This document shows positions 62,888-64,000 of a stretch of 64,000 bases of DNA, one piece after another (position 1 is the first letter of the stretch; every line of letters begins with the position of its first letter). The DNA lies in NCBI RefSeq assembly GCF_002949735.1, contig NZ_CP026681.1:5114001-5178000 (forward strand). Reading direction: 5' to 3'. The notes beneath the pieces were generated by a model. It had not been told where the DNA came from. It did no database searches and saw only the letters and a program-made list of their open reading frames with translations. The stretch comes from Nostoc sp. 'Peltigera membranacea cyanobiont' N6 (GTDB lineage: Bacteria > Cyanobacteriota > Cyanobacteriia > Cyanobacteriales > Nostocaceae). The position numbers were made by a program, and so were the translations under genes.

Positions 62888-63787
62888 ATGAGTCAGATTG
62901 AACGAGTTGCGATCGTTGGAGGAAACCACGGTAATGAGTTAACAGGAGTACATCTAGTTAAAAGATTTCAGCAATATCCAAATTTAATTAACAGAGCAAG
63001 TTTTGAAACTCTGGCATTACTTGGTAATCTCAAAGCGATTGAAGAAGGTAAACGGTATATTGACAAGGATTTAAACCGTTGCTTCACCAATCAAAGCTTA
63101 CAAAATCTCCAACTCTCAAGTTATGAAGATACGCGGGCGAGAGTACTTCAACAAATACTGCAACCGCAAAATCAGCCCTTTGTAGATGTAATTATTGATT
63201 TGCACAGCACAACTGCCAACATGGGGTTAAGTTTGATTTTTTGTGATATGAATCCTTTTTTACTTCGCTTAGGTGCTTATTTGACTTCGATAAATCCAAT
63301 GGTCAAGATTTTTGTAAATCCACAATCAAGAGAAGGTGGTTTTCTGCGTTCTTTGTGCGAATTGGGTTTTGTAATAGAAGTTGGGGCTGTGGCTCAGAAT
63401 ATCTTAAACGCCGAATTGTTTCAACAAACAGAGCAGCTTATTTATGCAATTTTAGACTATTTTGAAGGGTGCAAACAAGGTAGTATTCCGCAGACAAACA
63501 ATACACTTACACTCTATGAATACATTGAGACGATCGATTATCCAAGAAGCGATGCCGACGGCGGGCTGCGTCTACGCGGGGAGATTCAAGCTATGATTCA
63601 TCCCCAACTTCAGTTTAGGGATTATGAACCTTTGAATCCAGGCGATCCAATGTTTGTGACTTTTGCAGGAAAAGATATTTTTTATGAGGGAGAGTCTACT
63701 GTTTATCCTATTTTTATTAATGAAGCAGCTTACTACGAGAAAGGAATTGCAATGTATCTAACTCAAAAGCAACAAGAGGTAGTTTAA
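62888..63787 (+). CDS. Aspartoacylase / succinylglutamate desuccinylase family
   Basis: 299 aa. Zinc ligands H14 and E17 in GGNHGNELTG, and the His of IDLHSTTANMG; RRDL-type arginines appear as KDLNRCF. The EVGAV strand carries the catalytic Glu. Aspartoacylases split N-acetyl-aspartate; cyanobacterial members may act on other N-acyl amino acids. Near residue 222 the peptide SDADGGLRLRG comes from a 29-bp dispersed repeat (63549-63577), apparently inserted in frame. Divergent from the epimerase gene. Confidence 0.88.
   Translation: MSQIERVAIVGGNHGNELTGVHLVKRFQQYPNLINRASFETLALLGNLKAIEEGKRYIDKDLNRCFTNQSLQNLQLSSYEDTRARVLQQILQPQNQPFVDVIIDLHSTTANMGLSLIFCDMNPFLLRLGAYLTSINPMVKIFVNPQSREGGFLRSLCELGFVIEVGAVAQNILNAELFQQTEQLIYAILDYFEGCKQGSIPQTNNTLTLYEYIETIDYPRSDADGGLRLRGEIQAMIHPQLQFRDYEPLNPGDPMFVTFAGKDIFYEGESTVYPIFINEAAYYEKGIAMYLTQKQQEVV
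63549..63577. repeat. 29-bp dispersed repeat, copy inside aspartoacylase gene
   Basis: Inverse orientation to the intergenic copy at 62764-62792; 24 of 29 bases match its complement. Translated in frame as part of the aspartoacylase. Confidence 0.75.
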
Positions 63788-63835
63788 TTCTACCTCTGTA
63801 CGAATTACGAATTACGAATTAGTATTTGTAAATGC

Positions 63836-64000
63836 TCACCCCGCCAGCCGATACACAATCACTTTTCCTTTCCAATTTTCTTCCACAAATACCAGATACT
63901 CACCATTTGAACGACGAAAAGCGCGGATACCATAGGGTATATCAATCCAGCCACTTTCGCTACCAACTTCTGGGCCTGGTTTTAACTGTTGTACTTGCGC
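63836..64000 (-). CDS. Unknown protein, C-terminal part (runs off window)
   Basis: The last 54 codons and stop of a leftward gene starting beyond base 64000. Readable end: SGWIDIPYGIRAFRRSNGEY, then LVFVEENWKGKVIVYRLAG. The pattern of short strands could be a beta-propeller blade or similar repeat fold. No family assigned. Preceded, on its 3' side, by ACGAATTACGAATTACG-type repeats. Confidence 0.6.
   Translation of the reverse strand, partial: AQVQQLKPGPEVGSESGWIDIPYGIRAFRRSNGEYLVFVEENWKGKVIVYRLAG

Overview
The window is a 64 kb piece of a filamentous heterocyst-type cyanobacterial chromosome, most like Nostoc/Anabaena. The evidence is a photosystem II psbA gene, a cyanobacterial Hfq next to dapF, an alternative respiratory oxidase operon, cyanobacteriochrome-type GAF domains, very frequent GCGATCGC (HIP1) octamers, heptameric tandem repeats and many short palindromic interspersed repeats. 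No rRNA, tRNA, CRISPR array or full-length insertion sequence was seen.

Layout. 1-2.4 kb: leftward terminal-oxidase operon (two DUF2231 membrane proteins, subunit II without CuA ligands, start of subunit I). 3-7.9 kb: rightward sugar block (glucose dehydrogenase-like SDR, CDF metal transporter, GH15 glucoamylase, cupin protein). 7.9-13.9 kb: a decay zone. It holds remnants of a papain-type peptidase, a GNAT acetyltransferase, a dienelactone hydrolase, a lipoprotein and a metallophosphatase, with intact VOC and methyltransferase genes between them and three small inverted-repeat elements. 14-18.2 kb: leftward cluster of a BrxD-like P-loop ATPase, a membrane coiled-coil protein with a TerB-C-like tail, and a DUF815 ATPase; this is the best candidate for an uncharacterised system. 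18.3-24.4 kb: TMEM14 protein, fructosamine kinase, M16 and HtpX-type proteases, two stress-type proteins. 25-29 kb: large hybrid kinase with three receivers, then prs. 30.6-34.2 kb: APC transporter and GT39 glycosyltransferase. 34.4-38.5 kb: HIT protein, psbA, a lipoprotein and two unknowns. 39-45.5 kb: cysQ-type phosphatase, PfkB kinase, rsmI, a broken MFS gene, a tandem cyanobacteriochrome diguanylate cyclase, hfq and dapF. 45.6-53.9 kb: DMT exporter, alkA-ada repair pair, two related sensor kinases, Uma2 protein. 54-56 kb: ureE-ureF-ureG. 56-64 kb: methyltransferase, fused dipeptide-type ABC ATPase, ssb, a heme-oxygenase-fold protein, N-acylglucosamine 2-epimerase, aspartoacylase, and the end of an unknown gene.

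Two themes recur. Short intergenic repeats have entered reading frames (a sensor kinase, the epimerase, the aspartoacylase, and probably the PfkB N-terminus), and one abuts the ureG start codon. Signalling genes are dense: three histidine kinases and one photoreceptor-type cyclase. All family assignments come from reading the sequence; no database search was run.
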